Part shown: piece after piece, positions 7,745 through 13,284 of the stretch
How the letters are laid out: each line of letters begins with the position of its first letter
Numbering within the stretch: the first letter of the stretch is position 1
Assembly (NCBI GenBank): GCA_036003885.1
Contig: DASYSA010000493.1
Location: 1 to 15,017, forward strand
Length of the DNA: 15,017 nucleotides
Source: DASYSA01 sp036003885
GTDB taxonomy: Bacteria; Acidobacteriota; Blastocatellia; UBA7656
Reading direction: 5' to 3'
Notes under the pieces: model-generated
Databases searched by the model: none
What the model saw: only the letters and a program-made list of their open reading frames with translations
Told to the model about the DNA's origin: nothing
Made by a program: the position numbers and the translations under genes

Positions 7745-7919
7745 AATATTGGCCTTTCACTCTTTGAAGCTATGTTTCCTCGATCATTATTTACAATTGC
7801 GGCAGAGCAAGCAAACGTGACACCGGTTGGATTCAGGAGGGGGGCGTAAACGTTGTCATCGAGGGACGCGATTCTTGCCTTCCCCGCCTTTTTTGTATTC
7901 AATTCGAACGGGAAACGCG
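7745..7919. other. Spacer between the ybdK-like and M48 genes
   Basis: This 175 bp lies between two - strand genes. It holds no periodic repeat, unlike most gaps in this window. On the - strand an AT-rich patch (7781-7797, AATAATG with TTGTAA before it) could be the -10 region of an M48 promoter, but no convincing -35 is present. No terminator hairpin was seen after the ybdK-like stop. Confidence 0.35.
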
Positions 7920-9020
7920 CTACATAACCCCTTCGACAGTCTCGTCCATGAGCTGGTCAACTACGGCTTTCAAATCGCCGGTTCGCTTATATGTGGCCAG
8001 CTGCCTGTCTGCGCTGGTGCCGTTTGCCATTATCGTATGAATGTATTCGATCTCTTTGCGGCTTTCCAATTCGTCCAGAACATCGTCCACGAATTCGAGC
8101 AACTCCAGGATCAAATCTCGAACCGGCACCTCCTTCTGTTTGCCGAAGTCGATCAGCTTGCCATCAAGTCCCCAACGCACCGCACGCCACTTGTTCTCCT
8201 GAATAAGCGCGCGGCGGTAGAGCCTGAAGCCCAGATTCTTACTGTAGAGCTTGTGAAGTTTGACGATGATGGCCTGGATCAACGCAGCGAGTGCGATCAC
8301 CTCATCAACCTTTGAAGGCAGGTCGCAGATCCTGATTTCCAGAGTCGGGAAGGTCGGATGCGGCCGAATGTCCCACCAAATCTTCTTCGGCTTGTCGATG
8401 CAGCCGGTCTTCAGCAGAAGAGTGACGTAGTTGTCATACTCGGACCAGGAGCTGAAGTAGTCGGGGATATCGGTCCGAGGGAACTTCTTGAAGATTTCAC
8501 AGCGATAACTCTTCAATCCTGTATTCGTGCCGATCCAGAACGGAGAACTGGTCGACAGCGCCAATATGTGCGGCAAGAAGTATCGAGCGGCATTCATGAT
8601 GTGGATCTGAGACTCGCGGTCCTCGATGCCTACATGGACGTGCATCCCAAAGATAAGCAGTGACTGAGCGAGAAACTGCATCTCGTCGACCAATGCCGCG
8701 TAGTGGACATCATCGGTAATCTTCTGGTCTTTCCAGCTTGAGATGGCGTGAGTGGAGGCCGCTGCAATGCGCAAGCCGTTGGCAAGGGCAAGCTCGGCGA
8801 CGGCTCGCCGAAGCTTGATCACCTCGACTCGCGCTTCCTGCACGTTGTTGCATATTGTGGTGCCGACCTCGATCATCGATTGATGCATTTCAGGCTTGAC
8901 CTGCTCGCCGAGGACCATCCGCCCTCCCTCGATCATCTCGGTTATGTGCGAGCGCAGCTCACGCGTTTCAGGATCGATGATCTGAAACTCCTCCTCGATT
9001 CCGATCGTGAAGTCAGGCAT
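7920..9020 (-). CDS. ybdK: YbdK-type carboxylate-amine ligase (glutamate-cysteine ligase family 2)
   Basis: This 366-residue protein matches the GCS2 family across its length. The N-terminal GIEEEFQIID (7-16) carries the conserved acidic metal/ATP-site residues. FGMHVHVGIED in the middle and the SSPFWIGTNTGLKSYR and HPTFPTLEIRICDLP stretches are family hallmarks. Family members join a carboxylate, often glutamate via its gamma carboxyl, to an amine with ATP; the E. coli homologue has only weak gamma-glutamylcysteine synthetase activity, so the true substrate is unknown. The start is secure: GGGAGGGG lies 5-6 bases before the ATG. It is the last gene of a - strand group with two ATP-grasp proteins, 106 bp after the second one, and a repeat lies in that gap. 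The context suggests stepwise synthesis of a peptide-like small molecule. Confidence 0.9.
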   Translation of the reverse strand: MPDFTIGIEEEFQIIDPETRELRSHITEMIEGGRMVLGEQVKPEMHQSMIEVGTTICNNVQEARVEVIKLRRAVAELALANGLRIAAASTHAISSWKDQKITDDVHYAALVDEMQFLAQSLLIFGMHVHVGIEDRESQIHIMNAARYFLPHILALSTSSPFWIGTNTGLKSYRCEIFKKFPRTDIPDYFSSWSEYDNYVTLLLKTGCIDKPKKIWWDIRPHPTFPTLEIRICDLPSKVDEVIALAALIQAIIVKLHKLYSKNLGFRLYRRALIQENKWRAVRWGLDGKLIDFGKQKEVPVRDLILELLEFVDDVLDELESRKEIEYIHTIMANGTSADRQLATYKRTGDLKAVVDQLMDETVEGVM

Positions 9021-9043
9021 CGCAGCCCCTCCCGATTTGGGGT

Positions 9044-9126
9044 TTGTCAGTTGTCCGTGGTCAGTTGTCCGTTGTCACAGCTACCGACCACTGACCACTG
9101 ACAACGTACAAATCTAAAATCCAAAA
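9044..9126. repeat. 7-bp repeat palindrome C (unit GTCAGTT/GTCCGTT) inside the ligase gene set
   Basis: Units GTCAGTT, GTCCGTG, GTCAGTT, GTCCGTT run from 9045, followed by the inverse set CGACCAC, TGACCAC, TGACAAC from 9084. GTGGTCAG at 9057-9064 pairs with CTGACCAC at 9091-9098, and TTGTCAG at 9044-9050 with CTGACAA at 9097-9103. Beyond it the period continues as AAAATCC, AAAATCA up to the stop codon of the next gene at 9127. The unit is close to the GTCAGTT-type heptamers seen between genes in some cyanobacteria. Confidence 0.85.
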
Positions 9127-10470
9127 TCAATCGACTATCATCGTTGGCACCATGCCGGCGCCCGAAGTCACGTTAGCAAGAGAAGATGAAGAGAGCCGGG
9201 TGAAGCCGCCCCCGACTTTGCCGAAGAAAAGGAGGGGATCGATGTCCAGAAGCTGCTCGATCATCTGGACCCCACCCTCCTTCTCGTTCACGAACGGAAA
9301 GATCTCCCGCCCCGTGCTCACTCGCTCTTGAACCAGGTAGTCGCCGGATAATGCCCCCTCGATTGCCTGGTCCCATCCACCTTCATCCGTTTCCCATCCG
9401 ATATGGATGCCATGCCCGCCGTAGTCGTCGTTTGGCTTGAGCACAAGCTTGTCGCGGTTTAATCTTACGTACTCGAGCAGATCGACTGTGACATCTCCAT
9501 AAGTCGTCTTTGTGTTCTTCAGCTTTCGAGTCCAGGGAATGTGATTTCGGATAGCCGTGCGCTCGGCATCGCTGAAGTAATGCTGATGCTGCTCATCAGT
9601 CAGGATACCAAACAGCATCTTCTTGTGGACGTACTTGGTGCGAAAAGAGTTCACAAGCACCGCGGCACTTGTTCTATAGGCGTGGACCAGCGCCCGGCAT
9701 TCATCAATCTTCTCCAGCAACTCGTTCGTCAGCACGCGGCGATAAACAAGGTCGATTCTGAAGTCGCCGCAGAAGAGCTTCCCTTCCCTTAACTCAAGTT
9801 CGCGGGGGTCGGCAATTGCTGTCGCATAGCCTTTACCCTCAAAATACTCCTTGAACAGCTCAAATTCTCTCTGGGTGGGAAGACCATTGTAGTCGACTAT
9901 ACCAATGTTGGGACGGCCTCCCTTTCCGCGCACTCGCTCATAAATCGCAAGTAGTGAAGCGAGTAGTTTGTCGCGACAGTACATCGGAGTCACCGTGTGA
10001 GTCCGCATAAAGTCACGCATCAGCGGCAACCTGTAAAATATCTCCGCCGCGACATCCTGATAGGCGATACCGGCCGGGCACTCGGCGTTTAGCTCGACAA
10101 AAGAGTAGCGATCATCCGCCAGAAATGAATCAAGCCGCGAGGTCACAGAAACATCGTCGTAGCCGGGATCGATCGCAACGAGTTCACGTTCGCCATCGGT
10201 CAAGCCGATCTGTTCCAGCATGACTCTGTTTTCCGGTGCGATTGTTCCGATCTTCTCGATCGCGCCCCAGATCGTCTCGCAGGCTCCGGTTATTCGCTGC
10301 CAATTGTCACGAGTGACAAAGTGAGGCCTCAAGTATGGAGACAATGTTCTTCCACCGAAGATCAGACGGACTTCGCGAAAGCGATCGAGGAGGAACGAGC
10401 GGGACTCATCAAGCAAATCCTGGCTTCCCTCTATCAAGGCGTTATAGTCTTCGACTGCGCGGCTGCTCAT
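9127..10470 (-). CDS. ATP-grasp protein, probably circularly permuted type
   Basis: This 447-residue protein has no signal peptide. The C-terminal third has an ATP-grasp nucleotide site: LVLKPNDDYGGHGIHIGWE (342-360) with the ATP-binding lysine and glycine loop, then DYLVQERV (377-384). ELNAECPAGIAYQD (126-139) resembles the Glu-x-Asn-x-Pro-x-Gly metal/substrate motif that normally comes after the ATP loop. Finding it first suggests a circular permutation, as in glutathionylspermidine-synthase-like and type-2 circularly permuted ATP-grasp families. The end GGGFTRLSSSSLANVTSGAGMVP is a Gly/Ser-rich tail. ATP-grasp enzymes activate a carboxylate as an acylphosphate and couple it to an amine or thiol. 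The start is 6 bases after the preceding ATP-grasp stop, with AGGAG just before it, so the two are co-transcribed and probably translationally coupled. The substrate is unknown. Confidence 0.72.
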   Translation of the reverse strand: MSSRAVEDYNALIEGSQDLLDESRSFLLDRFREVRLIFGGRTLSPYLRPHFVTRDNWQRITGACETIWGAIEKIGTIAPENRVMLEQIGLTDGERELVAIDPGYDDVSVTSRLDSFLADDRYSFVELNAECPAGIAYQDVAAEIFYRLPLMRDFMRTHTVTPMYCRDKLLASLLAIYERVRGKGGRPNIGIVDYNGLPTQREFELFKEYFEGKGYATAIADPRELELREGKLFCGDFRIDLVYRRVLTNELLEKIDECRALVHAYRTSAAVLVNSFRTKYVHKKMLFGILTDEQHQHYFSDAERTAIRNHIPWTRKLKNTKTTYGDVTVDLLEYVRLNRDKLVLKPNDDYGGHGIHIGWETDEGGWDQAIEGALSGDYLVQERVSTGREIFPFVNEKEGGVQMIEQLLDIDPLLFFGKVGGGFTRLSSSSLANVTSGAGMVPTMIVD

Positions 10471-10476
10471 GCTCTC

Positions 10477-11436
10477 CTATCTCGCGCCCGCCGGTTTATC
10501 CAGGCTTGGTCGTTTGATGTCGTTCTTCAGCAACTCGTCCCACCTGTGAGAGGTAAGAGTGGGCTTGCCATGCAGGGCCGCTTCAATCGCAAGGTCAGCG
10601 ACCTTGTCTACCAGCCAGTTGAAATAGACAGAGCCTACCGACCACCAGTCCGCATCGGGCGCCGGATTCATGTAATCGATCGCGTAGGGGGTGCCGTCTA
10701 CGATTGCAAATTCAACGGTGTTGATGTCATAGCCCAACGCCTCATTGATCAACAACGCTTCGCGTCTCACTCGCTCGTCGGTCTTCTTGTCGAGGTAGTT
10801 GTCCACCACGAGGTATCTCTGAAAGATCGGATCGTAGGACATCGGCCAAACGTCCTTCTTCCCGATGCAGTAGCAACGCACATAGTGATCAAAGGGGATC
10901 GCTTGCTGCAAGACCATGCAGTCGGTGCCGCTCGCATCGTACTTCTCCATCAATTCGTCCCTGGTGCTCACCTTCGACACTCCGCGCCAGCCGCCACCAT
11001 CGTAGGGCTTGATGAAGGCAGGCAGACCCACGTGCTCGATGATCTCGTCCCAGTCAAGAGGGTACTTCAAGTTTCTAAGCGATTCCGAGACTACTCCTTG
11101 CTTGTAGTCCTTCTGCGGCAGGAGGATTGTCCTCGGTACCGCTATGCCGAGATAAGTTGCGAGCGAGTAGTTGAAGAACTTGTCGTCGGCGGTCCACCAA
11201 AATGGGTTGTTTATGACTTTTGTGCCAGATAGGACTGCGCTCTTCAAATAGGATCGGTAGAATGGAACTTCGTGTGATATGCGGTCGATGATGACTTCGT
11301 ATTCACACTTCTCGGCCATTCGGACTCCGCCGAGTTTGATGTACTCGGCCGTTACGCCGGTTTTCCGCCCGTTGATCTCGCTGATCAGCACCTGCGGAAA
11401 AGTCGCTTCGCGGCCCACGAGCAAGCCGATTCTCAT
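10477..11436 (-). CDS. ATP-grasp domain protein (RimK/glutathione-synthase-like)
   Basis: This is a 319-residue cytosolic protein. An N-terminal pre-ATP-grasp Rossmann-like part (MRIGLLVGRE) is followed by FIKPYDGGGWRGV (141-153, ATP lysine and glycine loop), MVLQQAIPFDHYVRCYCIG (174-192) and the metal-binding end NTVEFAIVDGTPYAIDYMNPAPDAD (239-263). That last motif, with SVG..YFNW after it, is characteristic of an uncharacterised ATP-grasp subfamily. The open frame runs on to 11670, but that part only translates the flanking GGGGGAAT repeat. ATG 11436 is chosen because AGGGGG lies 6-7 bases upstream. It is the first gene of the - strand set with the circularly permuted ATP-grasp and the YbdK-like ligase. 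A carboxylate-amine ligation is inferred; the product is unknown. Confidence 0.82.
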   Translation of the reverse strand: MRIGLLVGREATFPQVLISEINGRKTGVTAEYIKLGGVRMAEKCEYEVIIDRISHEVPFYRSYLKSAVLSGTKVINNPFWWTADDKFFNYSLATYLGIAVPRTILLPQKDYKQGVVSESLRNLKYPLDWDEIIEHVGLPAFIKPYDGGGWRGVSKVSTRDELMEKYDASGTDCMVLQQAIPFDHYVRCYCIGKKDVWPMSYDPIFQRYLVVDNYLDKKTDERVRREALLINEALGYDINTVEFAIVDGTPYAIDYMNPAPDADWWSVGSVYFNWLVDKVADLAIEAALHGKPTLTSHRWDELLKNDIKRPSLDKPAGAR

Positions 11437-11472
11437 GAATTTCCCCCTGCGTTGCGATTCTGACCGCCAGAT

Positions 11473-11500
11473 TCTATAGCACGGCTCAGAAGTGGTGCAA
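11473..11500 (-). promoter_or_regulatory. Candidate promoter of the ATP-grasp gene set
   Basis: On the - strand TTGCAC (11500-11495) and TATAGA (11478-11473) are separated by 16 bp. The start would fall near 11466, about 30 bases before the ATG at 11436. Matches to consensus are moderate (3/6 and 4/6). The -35 box touches the edge of the GGGGGAAT repeat, so folding of that repeat could affect this promoter. Confidence 0.35.
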
Positions 11501-11502
11501 CC

Positions 11503-11637
11503 GGGGGAGAATGGGAGAATGGGAGAATGGGGGAATGGGGGAATGGGGGAATGGGGGAATGGAGGAATGGCATACCCCACTCTCCCATTCCCCCATTCCC
11601 CCATTCTCCCGCTCTCCCATTCTCCCTCCCTCCCCTC
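11503..11637. repeat. 8-bp repeat palindrome D (unit GGGRGAAT / GGGGGAAT), G-quadruplex-prone
   Basis: Eight 8-bp units run from 11505 to 11568: three GGGAGAAT, four GGGGGAAT and one GGAGGAAT. After an 11-base spacer, seven inverse units (CTCCCATT, CCCCCATT and variants) run from 11582 to 11637, decaying at the far end. The arms can pair into one long hairpin. The + strand also holds four consecutive G5 tracts (11529-11557) separated only by AAT, a strong G-quadruplex pattern. It lies between the divergent ATP-grasp and LolA-like genes. It is the only array here with an 8-bp rather than a 7-bp period. Confidence 0.93.
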
Positions 11638-11651
11638 CTCTGCTGCCGCCA

Positions 11652-11660
11652 TGTTACAAT
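11652..11660 (+). promoter_or_regulatory. Candidate extended -10 promoter of the LolA-like gene
   Basis: TG-T-TACAAT at 11652-11660 is an extended -10 element, with TACAAT matching the consensus at 5/6. It lies 15 bases after the end of repeat D. No -35 match is seen; the sequence there is repeat-derived C/T tract. Transcription would start near 11667, giving a leader of about 55 bases before the ATG at 11723. Confidence 0.4.
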
Positions 11661-11722
11661 TACGGATCAAACGACTCGCGTCATTCTAACGGTTGGCCGC
11701 GCCCAACCCTCGAGGTTCAGGA

Positions 11723-12721
11723 ATGGAGGCTCCTAATTTGCTCAGGCTTCAACAAACGACATTTGGCATTCGCTCGGCCTGGAGGGCCACAGTGGTACTC
11801 GTTCTGCTGGCAGCGCTACTGCTCCCTTCTTCGACTCCGGCAGGCGTGCAGGATGAGAAGAAGAAGCCTACCGAGGCACCGGAGATAAAGCAGAAAGACA
11901 CTGGCAAGGTGCCCTCGGCGAAGGAGCTGGAAAAGGACAAGAAGAAGCAAGAGCAGGCGAAGGCGGCCCAGCCGGGGCAGCCCGCTATGGCTCCTGTTGA
12001 GGCGGTAGTTGAATTGACGATCCTCGCGTATGGGGGGCGGAAGGCCCTGGAAGCCTCCCGGGCCAGTATTACAGAACAAGGCACAATCAGGCTGGCAACC
12101 GATCAGGGCGACGTAACCGGCAGTTTTCACCTGCGCTCGATACGAAAAGAGAAGTCATGGCTCGACCTCTTGCGCACAGACCTCGAACTAAACACTCCTG
12201 AAGCCGCCCGAAAACAGGGGGCGCCCGCTTCGGTTAAATATGTGATTGCCTTCAACGGAGCTACGGTCTGGTCAGCCCAAAACGATCAATACGCCAACGC
12301 TCGGCCGGAGGCTGAAGCCGCATTTCGTGCCTTGCTCTCGCACGAATATACGACCCTGCTCAGATACAAAGAGGACGGGTCCAAGATCGAGCTGAAAGAG
12401 GCGGAGACCAGAACCGGGATCTCGACCAATGTTATAGAGATGACAACGCCTGACGGCCAGAAGACCAAGTACTGGATCAGCACCAAGACATTTCGCATCC
12501 TGCATGCGGAATACGAACTGAAGCTTGGAGCCGACATCCCTCCCACAAAGTACATGGTCTCGTACTACTACACGCCGCTCCGTGTTGTCCAAAACACTTT
12601 GGTGCCTGTGCGCAAGGTGATGACCCAGGATGGCAAATTTGTTCAGGAGGTCACTCTGACGAACATAGGCTATTCTGCCAAACTCGACCCGGAAATATTC
12701 CAGCACCTTCAAGCATCTTAA
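11723..12721 (+). CDS. Exported LolA-like/outer-membrane-lipoprotein-sorting-type protein
   Basis: This 332-residue protein has a signal peptide (basic residues near 17-21, hydrophobic stretch about 22-40). A Lys/Glu/Gln-rich low-complexity linker of about 45 residues follows (DEKKKPTE to QAKAAQ). The rest looks like the LolA/LolB-type half-barrel often found in Acidobacteriota: AYGGRKALEASRASITEQGTI, then repeated beta strands such as YVIAFNGATVWSAQNDQ and TKYWISTKTFRILHAEYEL. Such proteins bind hydrophobic ligands or lipoproteins in the periplasm, but this one is unlikely to be the housekeeping LolA, and its ligand is unknown. ATG 11723 is preferred over the in-frame TTG at 11693 because GAGG at 11712-11715 is 7 bases upstream and the candidate promoter fits. 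The stop is 51 bp from a convergent gene. Confidence 0.65.
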   Translation: MEAPNLLRLQQTTFGIRSAWRATVVLVLLAALLLPSSTPAGVQDEKKKPTEAPEIKQKDTGKVPSAKELEKDKKKQEQAKAAQPGQPAMAPVEAVVELTILAYGGRKALEASRASITEQGTIRLATDQGDVTGSFHLRSIRKEKSWLDLLRTDLELNTPEAARKQGAPASVKYVIAFNGATVWSAQNDQYANARPEAEAAFRALLSHEYTTLLRYKEDGSKIELKEAETRTGISTNVIEMTTPDGQKTKYWISTKTFRILHAEYELKLGADIPPTKYMVSYYYTPLRVVQNTLVPVRKVMTQDGKFVQEVTLTNIGYSAKLDPEIFQHLQAS

Positions 12722-12768
12722 ACCGGAACTCGAAACGCGAAACTCGAAACGCGAAACGCGAAACGTTA
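12722..12768. repeat. 7-bp repeat array E (unit GAAACGC), between convergent stops
   Basis: Six 7-bp units (GGAACTC, GAAACGC, GAAACTC, GAAACGC, GAAACGC, GAAACGT) fill nearly all of the 51 bp between the stop of the LolA-like gene and the stop of the 110-residue gene. Unlike the other arrays it has no inverted second arm, so no hairpin is expected. The unit is the same as in array B, 6.4 kb away. Confidence 0.9.
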
Positions 12769-12772
12769 TTCC

Positions 12773-13105
12773 TCAGCCCGCAAGATACTCGTCGATGGTC
12801 AAGCCGACGCGGAGATGAAACTTTTCCGCAAGGGACTGGATGTCATCGACTGTTTCATCGAGCGTGACGCGCTCGACCCGCCACATCGGCACGAAAACAT
12901 GGCTTAGACCAATGTTCCGTTCGCCTCGCACTATCATCTGAGTCCAGTCGTCAAATGTGTTCAGGTCAATTCCCCGGATGTATACCCCTGACACATTCAG
13001 ATCAGAGAGAACGCCCCATAGCTTCTCACGCGGGCTATGAAGGTAGAGGACGATGGGTGACCCCGGTACAATCCCGCTGCCCTGGACAAAATGTTTGTCA
13101 GCCAT
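12773..13105 (-). CDS. Small conserved-looking hypothetical protein (110 aa), possible Sm-like or small beta-barrel fold
   Basis: I do not recognise this protein as a named family. It has 110 residues, no signal peptide and no membrane segment. The first 80 residues read as alternating beta strands (PIVLYLHS, KLWGVLSDLNVSGVYIRGI, MIVRG, HVFVPMWRVERVTLD). The order strand, bent glycine-containing strand with an inner acidic residue, then a final strand before an acidic tail recalls Sm/Hfq-like or PilZ-like small barrels. The tail (ETVDDIQSLAEKFHLRVGLTIDEYL) is helical. This is fold-level inference only. GAGGAG lies 11 bases before ATG 13105, and a TATATT -10-like box lies at 13140-13145, supporting a real gene. 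It is transcribed divergently from the amidohydrolase. Confidence 0.72.
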   Translation of the reverse strand: MADKHFVQGSGIVPGSPIVLYLHSPREKLWGVLSDLNVSGVYIRGIDLNTFDDWTQMIVRGERNIGLSHVFVPMWRVERVTLDETVDDIQSLAEKFHLRVGLTIDEYLAG

Positions 13106-13139
13106 TTTCAGTGGTTCTCCTCATCGCGGATTCGTAGAG

Positions 13140-13166
13140 AATATAGCGAGGTTCTTCCATCCGCAA
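13140..13166 (-). promoter_or_regulatory. Weak candidate promoter of the 110-aa gene
   Basis: On the - strand TATATT (13145-13140, 5/6 match) is preceded by TTGCGG (13166-13161) with a 15 bp spacer, shorter than ideal. Transcription would start near 13133, about 28 bases upstream of the ATG. It lies back to back with the amidohydrolase promoter. Confidence 0.3.
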
Positions 13167-13180
13167 GGAGTCTCAACCTG

Positions 13181-13189
13181 TGATATACT
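13181..13189 (+). promoter_or_regulatory. Candidate extended -10 promoter of the amidohydrolase gene
   Basis: TGA-TATACT at 13181-13189 is an extended -10 element, TATACT matching the consensus at 5/6. A start near 13196 would give a leader of about 90 bases. It also rules out translation from the upstream ATG at 13180, supporting the start at 13285. Confidence 0.5.
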
Positions 13190-13284
13190 CGCCAGCCGTT
13201 TACACATTAGGCATTCCGCGCGGCAGGTCGGCCCTATCTCTTACGCCGGTTGCCGCCGGTGTATACAGGCCGGAGGGAACCACG

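Noticed and set aside
10321..11232. 303-codon + strand open frame
   Set aside because: It lies antisense to the two ATP-grasp genes, whose motifs are clear, and its translation has no recognisable domain; it is a shadow of biased codon use.
11437..11670. N-terminal extension of the ATP-grasp frame rich in PPFPHSP
   Set aside because: It is only the translation of the inverted 8-bp repeat; a strong Shine-Dalgarno sits before the ATG at 11436, where the family's N-terminus begins.
11641..11722. TTG 11693 as start of the LolA-like gene
   Set aside because: ATG 11723 has GAGG at 7 bases and begins just ahead of the signal peptide; nothing supports the extra ten codons.
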